A DNA stretch of 64,000 nucleotides from Luteimonas galliterrae. Its GTDB lineage: Bacteria > Pseudomonadota > Gammaproteobacteria > Xanthomonadales > Xanthomonadaceae. The position numbers were made by a program, and so were the translations under genes. The DNA is taken from positions 1,488,001-1,552,000 of the forward strand of contig NZ_JAMBEP010000001.1 in NCBI RefSeq assembly GCF_023374055.1. Direction: 5' to 3'. This document shows, one piece after another, positions 16,587 to 26,559 of the stretch. How positions within the stretch are numbered: the first letter of the stretch is position 1; the number at the start of each line of letters is the position of its first letter. The notes beneath the pieces are model-generated. The model worked only from the letters and a program-made list of their open reading frames with translations. It ran no database searches and was not told where the DNA came from.

Positions 16587-17625
16587 ACGCACCGCCGCGG
16601 CCTGGCTGGCGCAGCGCGACGGCGGACGTTGGTCCGAGCGCGACCAGGCGCGTCTGGAGGCTTGGCTGTCGGCTTCGACCGCGCACCGCGTCGCCTTCCT
16701 GCGATTGGAAAGCGCATGGCAGCAGAGCGACCGGCTGAAAGCGCTCGGCGCGGGGTTGCCGGCCGGCACGCTGCCTGAGCGCGGACAGTGGGCGCCATCG
16801 CCGTTCCTGGGCTCACGCGAACCGGCGAGTGAGACGACGCGCGCCGCATCGGCACTCTCTGCGTCTCGCACGCCACGACGAAGCGGGCGGATGGGGCGTT
16901 ATTTCGGTGCGGCTGCCGCATTGGTGCTCGCCGTTTCGTCGGTAGGGCTCTGGCATCACCTCACCGCAGTCGAGCAGACCTCCTATCAATCCGGACTCGG
17001 CGAACTGCGCCTGATACCGCTGGCCGACGGTTCGCGCGCCACGCTGAGCAGCGACAGCCGCATCCTGGTATCGATGTCGCGCAGCGAGCGCCGCATCGAT
17101 CTGCAGCAAGGCGAAGCGTTCTTCGATGTCGCCAAAGATCCCGGCCGGCCGTTCGTAGTCGCCGCAGGCGCACGCCGCGCCGTCGCCGTCGGTACGCATT
17201 ACGCCGTTCGTCGCGACGCGGCGAACCTGCGCGTGGTGGTCACCGAAGGCACGGTGCGTTTGGAAACCGATTCCGCCCCGGACCAACATCCGCAACCCAC
17301 CACCCTGCTGCCTGCCGGCAGCGTGGCGCTGGCCAGCCGCAACGGCGTGCTGGTGCGTTCGGGTTCGGTGGAGGAGGCCGAGCAGCAGCTCAATTGGCGC
17401 AGCGGCTTCCTGGCTTTCCACGACACTCCGCTGGCCGACGCCGCGGCCGAATTCAACCGCTACAACGCCCGCAAGATCGTGATCGGCGACGCCGAGACCG
17501 CAGCGATGCGGGTGGGCGGCAACTTCCGCTGGTCGAACGTGGATGTGTTCGTGCGGCTCCTGGAGCAGGGTTTCCCGGTCCGGGCCGAATACCGGGACGA
17601 CCGCATCGTCTTGCGCAGTCAGTGA
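16564..17625 (+). CDS. FecR-type anti-sigma factor / sensor
   Basis: This is the inner-membrane partner of the preceding sigma factor (353 residues). It has an N-terminal cytoplasmic DUF4880 domain (residues about 8-55, AAAWLAQRDGGRWSERDQ), one transmembrane helix at about 112-130, a periplasmic FecR domain (about 140-250) and a C-terminal DUF4974-like domain (about 280-350) that would contact the receptor's STN domain. It overlaps the sigma gene by 23 bp and is followed 92 bp later by the TonB receptor, the standard order of a cell-surface signalling cassette. Confidence 0.9.
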   Translation: MSSSRQIERTAAAWLAQRDGGRWSERDQARLEAWLSASTAHRVAFLRLESAWQQSDRLKALGAGLPAGTLPERGQWAPSPFLGSREPASETTRAASALSASRTPRRSGRMGRYFGAAAALVLAVSSVGLWHHLTAVEQTSYQSGLGELRLIPLADGSRATLSSDSRILVSMSRSERRIDLQQGEAFFDVAKDPGRPFVVAAGARRAVAVGTHYAVRRDAANLRVVVTEGTVRLETDSAPDQHPQPTTLLPAGSVALASRNGVLVRSGSVEEAEQQLNWRSGFLAFHDTPLADAAAEFNRYNARKIVIGDAETAAMRVGGNFRWSNVDVFVRLLEQGFPVRAEYRDDRIVLRSQ

Positions 17626-17717
17626 CGCCGATCGCATTCGGGCGGGGGATTTTCCGGACTCGTTCGTCCCCACAGTCATACGGCGCCGTTCCGTGCGCCG
17701 ATGGGGAGGGGAACCCG

Positions 17718-20700
17718 ATGGTGCGTTCGTTCCGTGTCTTGCTGCTCGCATTGGCCTGTTCGGCCGCCCTGGCCGCGCAGGCCCAGACCGGCGGTCCCGC
17801 GCGGATCGACATCCCTCCCGGCGATCTGGTGACTGCGCTGGATTCGCTGGCCAAGCAATCGGGCGCGCAATTCGTCTATCGCGCCGATCAACTGAAAGGC
17901 CTGCGCACGCAGGGCGTGCAGGGCGCGCGCTCGTCCGACGAAGCGCTCGACCGCTTGTTGCGCGGCAGCGGTTATGCCGCGCGGCGCGATGCGTCGGGCG
18001 CGGTGGTGATCGTGAAAAGCGAAGCCGCCGCGACGCCGCGCCCCGCTACCGCCGCGCCCGCCGCTTCCGGCGGCGCTTCGGCCGATGCCGCCGCGCAGCA
18101 GACGACTACGCTGGAAACGGTGCAAGTGACCGGCTCGCGCATTCCGCGCGCGCAAGTCGAAGGGCCGGCGCCGGTGACCGTCGTCACTTCCGCGGACATC
18201 CAGGCCAGCGGATTCACCAGCGTTCCCGACGTGCTGCGGGCGATGACCCAGAACGGCGGCGAGACCCAGAGCCAGCAATCCTTCAGCGGCGGCGATTTTT
18301 CGCCAGGCGCGGAGCAGGTCGACCTGCGCGGCCTGGGTCCCAACCATACGCTGGTCTTGGTCAACGGCCGCCGCATCGCCGACTTTCCGATGCCGTTCAA
18401 GGGCCGCAGCAACTTCACCGACATCTCCAACATTCCGCTGGGCATGGTCGACCGCATCGAGGTGCTGACCGGCAGCGCGTCGGCGGTCTACGGTTCGGAT
18501 GCGATTTCCGGCGTCGTGAACTTCATCCTCAAGGATTACGCCGACGGCACCACCGTCGACTTGCGCTATGGCGACACCGAACGCGGGGGCGGCGAATCGA
18601 TCAAGCTGAGCCTGTCGTCGGGCTTTTCGCGCGGCGCTTTCAACGCGGTGTACGGCGTCGAATTGCTCGACCAGAAACCGCTGTGGGCGTACGAGCGCAG
18701 TCTGCAGGATTCGACGAAAGACTCGCCCGATCCGGGTGCGGCATCGCGCCGCGCATTCCTGCAGACGGCGTGGGATCCGGACGACGGCGACAACGAATAC
18801 TACGTCGACCCCGGCCAAGCCACCTGCGATGCGCTGGCCTATCTCAACAAGGGATCGACCTACCGGGCCAGCCGGCCGAACTGGGGACGCTACGACCCCA
18901 TCGCCGACGACTATCCGCCCGGCCGCTTCTGCGGCAGCGACGAATCCATCGGCTACGGGACGATCATCAGCAAGCGCCGCGGCGCCAACGCTTACGGCTC
19001 GATGAGCTACGCCTTCGACGGCGACACCGAGTGGTTCGCCGAAGTGCAGCTGGGCTACCACGAAGTCGAACTGTTCACCGACGTGCGCAGTTGGAGCTAC
19101 ATGGCCCCCGACGGCAACGAGGAAGGCTATTTCTTCAACCAGGCCACGAACCGCGTCGAATACTGGCAGCGCCAGTTTTCGCCCGAGGAAATGGGCGGCC
19201 TGGACCAAGGCATGATCCGCAACAAGCAAAAGACGTTCGGCGTCGTCACCGGTTTCAAGGGCGTATTCGGCGAGGACTGGGACTGGGAAGCGGCTTTCAG
19301 CCATTCGCAATACAAATCCGAGATCGGCTGGCCGCAGATCGTCGCGGCGGCGGCCAACAATTTGTTTCTAGGCCCGCAACTGGGCGTGGACCCCACCTAC
19401 GAGCTGCCGATCTTCAACGCCGATCCGAACCGCCTGTACACGCCGCTCACCCGCGCCGAGTACGACTCGATCGCCGACTACACCACCTATCACCCGAGGT
19501 CGCGCACCGACACGCTGTCGTTCACGGTGACCAACACCAGCCTGTTCGAGATGCCGGCCGGGCCTGCGGGCTTTGCCGGCGTGGTGGAGATCGGCAACCA
19601 GGCCTACGACCTCAATCCGGATCCGCGCGCGCTGGAGTACTACTACTACAGTTGGAAGGACTCCAACGGCAAAGGCAGTCGCGACCGCTGGGCCGCGGCC
19701 GGAGAGGTGCGCATGCCACTGTTCGAGACGCTGAACCTCAGCACCGCTGCGCGCTACGACCGATACCGCTACTCCGGTCGCGAAGTCGGCAAGTTCACCT
19801 ACAGCGCCGGCTTGGAATGGCGGCCGGTGGATTCGTTGCTGGTGCGCGGTTCCTACGGCACCGCATTCCGCGCCGCCGACCTGCACTATCTCTACGCCGG
19901 CATCGGCAACGATGAAACCTCCGGCGTCGACTATTACCGTTGCCGTACCGAGGAACCGGGCGAAACCTTCGAGGATTGCAGTTGGGGCGACGAAGGCTTG
20001 ATCCGTACCCGCTCCGGCAATCGCTACCTCGAACCCGAGACCAGCACTTCTTGGACCGCGGGCCTGGTGTGGTCGCCGAACGACAATTTCGACTTGTCGG
20101 TGGACTATTTCGACATCGACATGCGCAAGCAAGTCCAGGACATGAGCAACGACCCGATCCTACGGGACGAAGCGGACTGTCGGATCGGTTCGCGCGTGGA
20201 CGGTACGCCGGTGGACGTGAATTCGCCGACCTGCCAGGATGCGATTTCGCGCGTGACCCGCATCGACGGCCGGCTGTACGGCATTTACGTCAACCCGATC
20301 AACATCGCCCGCGAAAGCACCAACGGCATCGACTTCAGCACGCATTTCCGGCTGCCGACGCGGATCGGCGATTTCCGCTTCACCGGCAACTACACCTGGG
20401 TGCGCGAGCACACGTTCCAGCAGTTCGACGGCGACGTAATCGAAGACGAATTCGCGGTCAACAGCGGCTTCGACATCCCGCGCACCAAGGCCAGCGCCAC
20501 GCTGTCGTGGGAGAAGAACGCCTGGATCGCGAGCCTGCACGGCGAACGCCTGGGTCGCCTGCCCAATTCCGATTCCTACGACGGCGTCTTCGATCCCGAG
20601 GACCCGGAGGCCGGCAGCCCCTACATCGCCGCCACGTACCGCTACAACGCGACTTTGCAATACCGGTTCACTGACCACATGCGGCTGTCGCTAGCGGTGG

Positions 20701-20837
20701 ACAACCTGTTCGACAAGATGCCGCCGCGGGACAAGACCTATACCGCGTATCCCTATTACGACGTGTCGTGGTTCGACACGCTGGGGCGCAGCTATTACCT
20801 GCAGTTCACCTACAAGTTCGGCGGAAAGGCGCTCTAA
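17718..20837 (+). CDS. TonB-dependent receptor with STN signalling domain
   Basis: This outer-membrane transporter has 1039 residues from ATG 17718, which is preceded by GGGGAGGGGAA. A signal peptide (to about residue 22) is followed by an STN secretin/TonB short N-terminal domain (about 28-92), an Ala/Pro-rich linker, a TonB-box-like segment TLETVQVTGSRIPRAQVEG, the plug domain (about 130-250) and a barrel ending in a terminal aromatic strand YYLQFTYKFGGKAL. The STN domain shows that it also signals through the adjacent FecR/FecI pair. The ligand is unknown. Divergent cyanophycinase and isoaspartyl peptidase genes suggest an arginine/aspartate dipeptide or polymer fragment (inference). Confidence 0.9.
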   Translation: MVRSFRVLLLALACSAALAAQAQTGGPARIDIPPGDLVTALDSLAKQSGAQFVYRADQLKGLRTQGVQGARSSDEALDRLLRGSGYAARRDASGAVVIVKSEAAATPRPATAAPAASGGASADAAAQQTTTLETVQVTGSRIPRAQVEGPAPVTVVTSADIQASGFTSVPDVLRAMTQNGGETQSQQSFSGGDFSPGAEQVDLRGLGPNHTLVLVNGRRIADFPMPFKGRSNFTDISNIPLGMVDRIEVLTGSASAVYGSDAISGVVNFILKDYADGTTVDLRYGDTERGGGESIKLSLSSGFSRGAFNAVYGVELLDQKPLWAYERSLQDSTKDSPDPGAASRRAFLQTAWDPDDGDNEYYVDPGQATCDALAYLNKGSTYRASRPNWGRYDPIADDYPPGRFCGSDESIGYGTIISKRRGANAYGSMSYAFDGDTEWFAEVQLGYHEVELFTDVRSWSYMAPDGNEEGYFFNQATNRVEYWQRQFSPEEMGGLDQGMIRNKQKTFGVVTGFKGVFGEDWDWEAAFSHSQYKSEIGWPQIVAAAANNLFLGPQLGVDPTYELPIFNADPNRLYTPLTRAEYDSIADYTTYHPRSRTDTLSFTVTNTSLFEMPAGPAGFAGVVEIGNQAYDLNPDPRALEYYYYSWKDSNGKGSRDRWAAAGEVRMPLFETLNLSTAARYDRYRYSGREVGKFTYSAGLEWRPVDSLLVRGSYGTAFRAADLHYLYAGIGNDETSGVDYYRCRTEEPGETFEDCSWGDEGLIRTRSGNRYLEPETSTSWTAGLVWSPNDNFDLSVDYFDIDMRKQVQDMSNDPILRDEADCRIGSRVDGTPVDVNSPTCQDAISRVTRIDGRLYGIYVNPINIARESTNGIDFSTHFRLPTRIGDFRFTGNYTWVREHTFQQFDGDVIEDEFAVNSGFDIPRTKASATLSWEKNAWIASLHGERLGRLPNSDSYDGVFDPEDPEAGSPYIAATYRYNATLQYRFTDHMRLSLAVDNLFDKMPPRDKTYTAYPYYDVSWFDTLGRSYYLQFTYKFGGKAL

Positions 20838-20856
20838 AACGTAGTCCCGCCCTCGA

Positions 20857-20884
20857 AACCTCCCGGCGACGGGAGGTTTTTTTC
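20857..20884 (+). terminator. Rho-independent terminator of the TonB receptor operon
   Basis: The stem AACCTCCCG and CGGGAGGTT with loop GCGA is followed by a run of seven Ts. It begins 20 bp after the receptor stop codon. Confidence 0.9.
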
Positions 20885-20895
20885 GCCCGATGCTT

Positions 20896-21042
20896 TGTAG
20901 AGCGTAGCTTGCTGCGCTGCTTTTGCTTCCAGCTTTCGCTTTTGTAGGTGCGAATTCATTCGCACGCATTTTTGACGCCAAGTACGCGCGAATGAATTCG
21001 CACCTACCAAGCAAAGGGCAGCGGAGCAAGCTCCGCTCTACA
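20896..21042. repeat. Nested palindromes (TGTAGAGCGTAGCTTGCTGCGC and GTAGGTGCGAATTCATTCGCAC families)
   Basis: An outer inverted pair (TGTAGAGCG...GCTTGC and its complement near 21020-21042) encloses an inner inverted pair of GTAGGTGCGAATTCATTCGC. The inner family recurs at 61699-61763. No gene is present between the terminator and ychF. Confidence 0.8.
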
Positions 21043-21055
21043 AAAGCGGGCGCGA

Positions 21056-22147
21056 TCAGACGTTGAAGCGGAAATGCAGCACATCGCCTTCCTGCACGCG
21101 GTATTCCTTGCCTTCCAAACGCAGGCGGCCGGCGTCGCGGGCGCCGGATTCGCCTTTGTATTTGAGGAAATCGTCGTAGCCGATCGTTTCGGCGCGGATG
21201 AAGCCCTTCTCGAAATCGGTGTGGATCACGCCGGCCGCCTGCGGCGCGGTCGAGCCGGCCTTCACCGTCCAGGCGCGCACCTCCTTCACGCCGGCGGTGA
21301 AATAGGTCTGCAGGCCTAGCAGTTTGTAAGCCGCACGGATCACGCGGTTCAAGCCGGGTTCGTCCAGACCCAGATCGGTCAGGAACGCATCGCGGTCGGC
21401 GTCGTCCAACTGCGAGAGTTCTTCTTCGATCGCGGCCGACACCGGCACCACTTCGGCGCCCTCGCCCGCCGCGCGTGCGCGCACGGCGTCCAGGTGCGGA
21501 TTGTTCTCGAAACCGTCCTCGAGCACGTTCGCCACGTACATCACCGGCTTGAGCGTGAGCAGGAACAGGTCGCGCACGGCCGCCATGTCGTCGTCGGACA
21601 GGCCCAGCGCGCGCGCGGGCTTGCCGGCATCCAAGCCGGCGCGCACGCGCGCGAGCACTTCGACGCGTGCCTTCGCGTCCTTGTCGCCGGTCTTGGCGGT
21701 GCGCTCGGCGCGCTGCAGCGCCTTGTCCACCGATTCCAGGTCGGCCAGCGCCAATTCGGTGTCGATGGTGTCGATATCGGCGATCGGATCGACCTTGTTG
21801 TTGACGTGGATGACGTCCGGGTTCTCGAAGCAACGCACCACGTGCGTGATCGCGTCCACTTCGCGGATGTGGGCCAGGAACTTGTTGCCCAGGCCTTCGC
21901 CGCTGGCCGCGCCGGCGACGAGTCCTGCGATGTCGACGAACTCGACCGCGGTCGGGATCACCTTCTGCGGCTTGACGATCTCCGACAACGCGTTCAGGCG
22001 GATGTCCGGCACCGGCACCACGCCCACGTTCGGCTCGATCGTGCAGAACGGGAAATTGGCCGCGGCGATGCCCGCTTTGGTCAGCGCGTTGAACAGGGTC
22101 GATTTGCCGACGTTAGGCAGGCCGACGATGCCGCATTTGATGCCCAT
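21056..22147 (-). CDS. ychF: Redox-regulated ATPase YchF
   Basis: YchF is an Obg-family P-loop protein that prefers ATP and associates with ribosomes; in E. coli it affects the oxidative stress response. The 363-residue protein has the G1 motif GLPNVGKS (residues 9-16), the coiled-coil insertion and the C-terminal TGS domain ending in [14 protein letters not shown], all typical. It follows pth on the same strand, a conserved pairing. Confidence 0.96.
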   Translation of the reverse strand: MGIKCGIVGLPNVGKSTLFNALTKAGIAAANFPFCTIEPNVGVVPVPDIRLNALSEIVKPQKVIPTAVEFVDIAGLVAGAASGEGLGNKFLAHIREVDAITHVVRCFENPDVIHVNNKVDPIADIDTIDTELALADLESVDKALQRAERTAKTGDKDAKARVEVLARVRAGLDAGKPARALGLSDDDMAAVRDLFLLTLKPVMYVANVLEDGFENNPHLDAVRARAAGEGAEVVPVSAAIEEELSQLDDADRDAFLTDLGLDEPGLNRVIRAAYKLLGLQTYFTAGVKEVRAWTVKAGSTAPQAAGVIHTDFEKGFIRAETIGYDDFLKYKGESGARDAGRLRLEGKEYRVQEGDVLHFRFNV

Positions 22148-22209
22148 TATTTTTGGTCCGGTACGTGGATCGTGTCTGATGAATCGGTGGGGCGGAATCC
22201 CACAAGAGC

Positions 22210-22283
22210 GTCATCCGAGCGCAGCGAGGGATCGGCTGTATCGGCCGACGTGCAAGCAGATCCCTCGCTACGCTCGGGATGAC
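22210..22283. repeat. Inverted repeat GTCATCCGAGCG/CGCTCGGGATGAC
   Basis: Two inverted copies of a unit running from GTCATCCGAGC to GAGGGATC are separated by about 28 bases. It is related to the GTCATCCC palindromes and lies between pth and ychF. Confidence 0.75.
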
Positions 22284-22295
22284 AGCCCTGTATTG

Positions 22296-22880
22296 CTATT
22301 CCTTGGTGGTATGCAGGCGTTTCATCGCTTCGTTGAAATCGCCATTCACCGCCAACGGCAGAACATCGAGCGCAGCGTCGATCGCCCGCCCGATCAAAAT
22401 CTCGTCATCCTTGCCCGGGCCGCCCTTCAGCAGCCACGGCGTCACTTTGTCCTTGTTGCCCGGATGGCCGATGCCGATCCGCAAACGGTGGAACTTGCCG
22501 TGGCCCAGCATGGCCATCGTGTCGCGCACGCCGTTCTGGCCGCCGTGGCCGCCGTCGAATTTCAAACGGACGATCCCCGGCGCCAGATCCAGCTCGTCGT
22601 GCGCCACCAGGCACTCTTCGGGCTCGATCTTCCAGAAACGCAGCGCGGCGCCGATCGATTTGCCGCTGAGGTTCATATAAGTGGCGGGCTTGAGCAGCCA
22701 CACCGATCGCCCTGCGATTTCCGCCTTGGCGGTCTCGCCGAACAGTTTGGATTCCACAGAAAAACGCGCGCCGGTTTTCTCGGCGAGCGCATCGACAAAC
22801 CAGAACCCGGCGTTGTGCCGCGTCCGGGCGTGCTCCGGCCCGGGATTGCCCAGGCCCACGATCAGGCGCAAACCAGCCAT
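22296..22880 (-). CDS. pth: Peptidyl-tRNA hydrolase
   Basis: Pth releases tRNA from peptidyl-tRNA dropped by stalled ribosomes. The 194-residue protein opens with LIVGLGNPG and carries the catalytic Asn12 and His22 (TRHNAGF), the KPATYMNLSG segment and the HDELDLAPG motif. It lies between rplY and ychF, the usual neighbours. Confidence 0.97.
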   Translation of the reverse strand: MAGLRLIVGLGNPGPEHARTRHNAGFWFVDALAEKTGARFSVESKLFGETAKAEIAGRSVWLLKPATYMNLSGKSIGAALRFWKIEPEECLVAHDELDLAPGIVRLKFDGGHGGQNGVRDTMAMLGHGKFHRLRIGIGHPGNKDKVTPWLLKGGPGKDDEILIGRAIDAALDVLPLAVNGDFNEAMKRLHTTKE

Positions 22881-22907
22881 CTCTCAACCGTCATCCCGAA
22901 ATGAAGT

Positions 22908-22935
22908 GGGGGACCTGCTTTTCGGCAGGTCCCCC
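22908..22935 (-). terminator. Strong hairpin after rplY (weak terminator candidate)
   Basis: The stem GGGGGACCTGC pairs perfectly with GCAGGTCCCCC around a six-base loop. The minus-strand sequence after it has no clear T run, so efficient intrinsic termination is doubtful; it may serve as an mRNA 3' end. Confidence 0.45.
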
Positions 22936-22970
22936 GCAAGCCCGCAAAGAGGAACGCCGCGACGCGACGA

Positions 22971-23651
22971 TCACTCCTTGTCGCCACCCTCTTCGGCTTC
23001 CTCGTCGGAAACCTTGGCGGCCGGCACTTCGGCGGAGGCCTCGCCTTCGGCGGTTTCTTCTTCCACTTCTTCCTTGACGAAGCGAGCCACCACCACCGCC
23101 ACGTCGTGGTCGGCGCCGAGCTTGAGCTCGGGCACTTCCACGCCGGCCGGCAGCTTCACTTCGGACAAGTGGATCGTATCGCCGACCTTCAGATCGGCCA
23201 GATCGATCTCGATGAACTCCGGCAGGTCCTTCGGCAGGCAGCTGATCTCCACTTCGGTCAGCTCGTGCGTCACGGCGACGTCGGCGGCCTTGCCGGCCGG
23301 CGACTTGTCTTCGTTGATGAAGTGCAGCGGCACCGCCACGCGGATGGCTTCGTTCGCGCTGACGCGCTGGAAGTCCATGTGCATGATGATCTGCTTGTAC
23401 GGGTGGCGCTGCATATCGCGCAGCAGCACCTGCTCGGCCTTGCCGTCCACTTCCAGGGTCAGGATCGACGAGTAGAACCACTCGTTCTGGCTGGCGATCC
23501 AGGTCTTCTCGTGCTCCAACTGGATGCTCTGCGGATCGGCGTGGGCGCCATAGACGATGGCGGGGATCTGGCCGGCGCGACGCAGGCGGCGGCTCGCACC
23601 CTTGCCCTCGTCGCCGCGCGCGGCAGCTGCGATTTTATGTTCGGTAGCCAT
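22971..23651 (-). CDS. rplY: 50S ribosomal protein L25/CTC family
   Basis: This is the long (226-residue) two-domain form of L25, which binds 5S rRNA. The N-terminal L25 domain includes RGDEGKGASRRLRRAGQIPA and IVYGAHADPQSIQLEH, and the TL5/CTC C-terminal domain follows from about residue 100. The last 45 residues are very rich in Glu and Ala, an acidic tail common in this family. It sits between prs and pth, as in many gammaproteobacteria. Confidence 0.96.
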   Translation of the reverse strand: MATEHKIAAAARGDEGKGASRRLRRAGQIPAIVYGAHADPQSIQLEHEKTWIASQNEWFYSSILTLEVDGKAEQVLLRDMQRHPYKQIIMHMDFQRVSANEAIRVAVPLHFINEDKSPAGKAADVAVTHELTEVEISCLPKDLPEFIEIDLADLKVGDTIHLSEVKLPAGVEVPELKLGADHDVAVVVARFVKEEVEEETAEGEASAEVPAAKVSDEEAEEGGDKE

Positions 23652-23733
23652 TTTTTTACTCTCTCTTCGTAACGTTAGATCGCCTCGCAGCGATTTGGAA
23701 AACTCCCCCGCGACCAGGGGAGCTTGCGTTCCC

Positions 23734-23816
23734 GGGATTCGGGAATCGGGATTGGTGATTCGAAAGAGCGAGTCCGCCGCCTTTTACGAATCCCTAATCC
23801 CCATTTCCTAATCCCC
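23734..23816. repeat. Palindromic repeat, GGGATTCGGGATT family, copy 2
   Basis: GGGATTCGGGAATCGGGATT on the left is complemented by AATCCCTAATCCCC-type units on the right. It fills most of the prs-rplY gap. Confidence 0.75.
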
Positions 23817-23820
23817 GCCC

Positions 23821-24780
23821 TCAATCCACGTACAGCGAACTCACCGACTCGCCGAACGAGATGCGACGGATGGTCTCCGCCAGCAGCTCGGCGACGCTGA
23901 GCTGCCTGATCTTGCGGCACCCGCGCGCCGCTTCCGACAACGGGATGGTGTCGGTGACGACCAGCTCGTCCAGCTCCGAACCGTTCAAGTTGTCGATCGC
24001 CGCGCCCGACAGCACCGGGTGCGTGCAGTACGCGACCACCTTGATCGCGCCCTGCGCCTTCAGCGCTGCCGCCGCCGCGCACAAGGTGCCCGCGGTGTCG
24101 ACGATGTCGTCGACCAGCACGCAGGTCTTGCCCGCCACGTCGCCGATGATGTTCATCACCGTGGCCACGTTGGCTTTCGGCCGGCGCTTGTCGATGATCG
24201 CCAGGTCGGCGTCGTCGAGGCGCTTGGCGATAGCCCGTGCGCGCACCACACCGCCCACGTCCGGCGACACCACGATCAAGTTGTCGGTGCCGTGCGCGCG
24301 CCAGACGTCGGCGAGCAGCAGCGGCGACCCGTACACGTTGTCGACCGGGATATCGAAGAAACCTTGGATCTGTTCCGCGTGCAGATCGATGGTCAGCACC
24401 CGGTCGGTGCCCACCGTCGAGAACATCTGCGCCGCGACCTTGGCCGTGATCGGCACCCGCGCCGAACGCGGCCGCCGGTCCTGCCGGGCGTAGCCGAAAT
24501 ACGGCACCACCGCGGTGACCTTGTTGGCCGAGGCGCGCTTGAGCGCATCCACCAGCACCAACAGTTCGACCAGGTTCTCCGCGCTCGGCGCGCTGGTCGG
24601 CTGGATCACGAACACGTCCTGGCCGCGGACGTTCTCCTCGATCTCGATCTGCACTTCGCCGTCGGAAAAACGCCCGACCAGCGCCTTGCCCAAGCGGATC
24701 CCCAGCTCCTTGCACACCGACAAGGCCAGCGGCCGGTTGGCGTTGCCGCTGAAGATCAGCAGATTGCGATCGTCTTGCAT
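23821..24780 (-). CDS. prs: Ribose-phosphate pyrophosphokinase (PRPP synthetase)
   Basis: Prs makes phosphoribosyl pyrophosphate from ribose 5-phosphate and ATP for nucleotide, histidine and tryptophan synthesis. The 319-residue protein has the flexible catalytic region around [10 protein letters not shown], the [11 protein letters not shown] signature and the PRPP-binding loop [13 protein letters not shown]. Its position between tRNA-Gln/ispE and rplY is conserved in this bacterial group. Confidence 0.97.
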   Translation of the reverse strand: MQDDRNLLIFSGNANRPLALSVCKELGIRLGKALVGRFSDGEVQIEIEENVRGQDVFVIQPTSAPSAENLVELLVLVDALKRASANKVTAVVPYFGYARQDRRPRSARVPITAKVAAQMFSTVGTDRVLTIDLHAEQIQGFFDIPVDNVYGSPLLLADVWRAHGTDNLIVVSPDVGGVVRARAIAKRLDDADLAIIDKRRPKANVATVMNIIGDVAGKTCVLVDDIVDTAGTLCAAAAALKAQGAIKVVAYCTHPVLSGAAIDNLNGSELDELVVTDTIPLSEAARGCRKIRQLSVAELLAETIRRISFGESVSSLYVD

Positions 24781-24810
24781 GTTTACTCCGCTCGCTCTGA
24801 CCGTTGCGGT

Positions 24811-24892
24811 GGTTGGGATTTGGGATTGGTGATTAGGGACTAGTAAGCAATGGTCCGCGTCACCAATCTCGAATCACGAATCTCAAATCCCG
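24811..24892. repeat. Palindromic repeat, GGGATTCGGGATT family, copy 3 (degenerate)
   Basis: GGGATTTGGGATTGGTGATT on the left faces AATCTCGAATCACGAATC-type units on the right. It lies between tRNA-Gln and prs and is the most diverged of the three copies. Confidence 0.65.
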
Positions 24893-24898
24893 CAAAAT

Positions 24899-24975
24899 TG
24901 GCAGGGGCGGTAGGATTCGAACCTACGAATGCCAGGATCAAAACCTGGTGCCTTGGGCCTCTTGGCGACGCCCCT
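24899..24975 (-). tRNA. tRNA-Gln (TTG)
   Basis: Acceptor strands AGGGGCG and CGCCCCT are followed by G73 and an encoded CCA. The anticodon loop TTTTGAT gives TTG. It is the only tRNA between ispE and prs, a conserved position. Confidence 0.95.
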
Positions 24976-24979
24976 GCGG

Positions 24980-25837
24980 TTACCTGGTTGCGAGCGCCCT
25001 GCGCAGTGGCGATTCCGTCGCGCCTTGCGCCACCCAGCCGTTCAGGCCCGGCGGCAATGCCGCCAGTCCGGCCTCGGCCGAGTCGCGATCGACGAATTCA
25101 ACGAAGCAGCCGCTGCCCGACCCGGTCAAACGCGGCTCGCCGATCCGCGCCAAGGCTGCGAAAGCGGCCTCGACGGCCGGCTCGCGGCGGCGCAATACCG
25201 GCTCGAACGCATTGCCGAGCGGAACACCCGAAACGAAGTCCGATATTGTCGCGGGCGGCGAATCGCGCGTCAATTCAGGGGCTTGGAATAATTCGGCCGT
25301 GGCCGCGTGAACGCCCGGGTCGGCCAGCAGATACCAGGCCGGCGGCAGCGTGATCGGGGTCAGCGTTTCGCCCACGCCTTCGGCCCAGGCATTGCCGCCG
25401 TGAATGAAGACCGGCAGGTCCGCGCCCAGCCGCAGGCCCAGTTCGGCCAAGCGGTCGGCCGGCCATTTCAGGCCCCAAAGCCGGTTCAGAGCGACCAGCA
25501 CCGTTGCGGCATCGGACGATCCGCCGCCGAATCCACCTCCGACCGGGATTCGTTTTTCGACGAGGATGTCGGCACCTTGGGCGACCTTGGCCGCTTCTTT
25601 CAGTAGATAGGCCGCCCTGACCGAGAGGTCTTCATGCTCGCCTGCCGCGTAAGCGGGCTGACCGTGGCGGACGATCCGGCCGTCCTCGCGGACCCGCAGC
25701 TTGACCGTGTCTCCCCAATCGAGGAGACGGAATACGGTCTGCAGCTGGTGATAGCCGTCGGCGCGCCGGCCGGTGATCCGCAGGAACAGATTCAGCTTCG
25801 CCGGCGCCGGCCACTCGGACCAGTCGGCGGCGTTCAT
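24980..25837 (-). CDS. ispE: 4-diphosphocytidyl-2-C-methyl-D-erythritol kinase
   Basis: IspE phosphorylates CDP-ME in the MEP pathway of isoprenoid synthesis. The 285-residue GHMP kinase has the N-terminal [21 protein letters not shown] signature (shortened), the glycine-rich ATP loop [14 protein letters not shown] and the C-terminal LTGSGSGCF motif. ATG 25837 overlaps the lolB stop in the ATGA pattern, so the two are translationally coupled. Confidence 0.96.
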   Translation of the reverse strand: MNAADWSEWPAPAKLNLFLRITGRRADGYHQLQTVFRLLDWGDTVKLRVREDGRIVRHGQPAYAAGEHEDLSVRAAYLLKEAAKVAQGADILVEKRIPVGGGFGGGSSDAATVLVALNRLWGLKWPADRLAELGLRLGADLPVFIHGGNAWAEGVGETLTPITLPPAWYLLADPGVHAATAELFQAPELTRDSPPATISDFVSGVPLGNAFEPVLRRREPAVEAAFAALARIGEPRLTGSGSGCFVEFVDRDSAEAGLAALPPGLNGWVAQGATESPLRRALATR

Positions 25838-26559
25838 GGGGTTTCGACGCCATTCCAGCCGTCGACGACCAGGCGTACCTTGGCCTCGCCGCGCTGGGCG
25901 TTCAGCCGCAACGGCAGCGCTGCGGCCTCGGACGTCGGTTGCCAGGCGGCGTAGTCGATCGTCCAACCGCCCTGTTCGATGCGGGCCAACCGGAGGTCCG
26001 TGCCGAAAGCGAGCGTCGCCGGGCCGAAGACCGCTTCGTCAGCACGCGCGCCGCGGACCCAGGACGACAGCGCCGCGACCGGGATTTCCCAGCCGGTCGC
26101 TTCGCGCAGCAGTTGTTGCGGATCCGCGCCGCTGCGGGTGCCGCCTTCTAGGCCTTCCAACTGCGCGGCGACGCGGTCGCCGCTAAGTCGCCAGCTCTGC
26201 CGGGTGATCGGCGCGCTCAGGGCGACTTCGTAGCGGTCCGCATCCTGCCGCCAATCGATGCGGCCGCTGCCGCCGTTGCGGCCGTTGGATACGGCGACGC
26301 GGCCTTGCAGCGACCACGACGGTGCGGCGCGCACGGCCGCTTCGTGTGTGGTTTGTCGCGTTTGCGCCACTGCGACTTCCTGCGGCGAGAGCGACGGCAA
26401 TGGCGAGCGCACCGTCTGCGGCACGCAGGCCGCCAGTAACAAAGCGACCACCGTTATCGACGCGGTTCGTAGGTGCGCCTTTGTGGGAGCGGCTTCAGCC
26501 GCGAGCTCTTTGGTAGGACGCCCAAGCCTTGAAAAGCTCGCGGTTGAAGCCGCTCCCAC
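25834..26559 (-). CDS. lolB: Outer membrane lipoprotein receptor LolB
   Basis: LolB inserts lipoproteins into the inner leaflet of the outer membrane. The lipobox LLLAAC is clear, and the mature part has the LolB features [17 protein letters not shown] and the [12 protein letters not shown] strand pair. The start is unresolved. No ATG precedes the lipobox: one GTG (26451) leaves only eight residues before the Cys, and the next in-frame candidate is a GTG at 26559 inside a REP-like palindrome, used here. Either way the 5' end abuts or lies within the repeat, which seems to have replaced the ancestral start region. Confidence 0.8.
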   Translation of the reverse strand: MGAASTASFSRLGRPTKELAAEAAPTKAHLRTASITVVALLLAACVPQTVRSPLPSLSPQEVAVAQTRQTTHEAAVRAAPSWSLQGRVAVSNGRNGGSGRIDWRQDADRYEVALSAPITRQSWRLSGDRVAAQLEGLEGGTRSGADPQQLLREATGWEIPVAALSSWVRGARADEAVFGPATLAFGTDLRLARIEQGGWTIDYAAWQPTSEAAALPLRLNAQRGEAKVRLVVDGWNGVETP

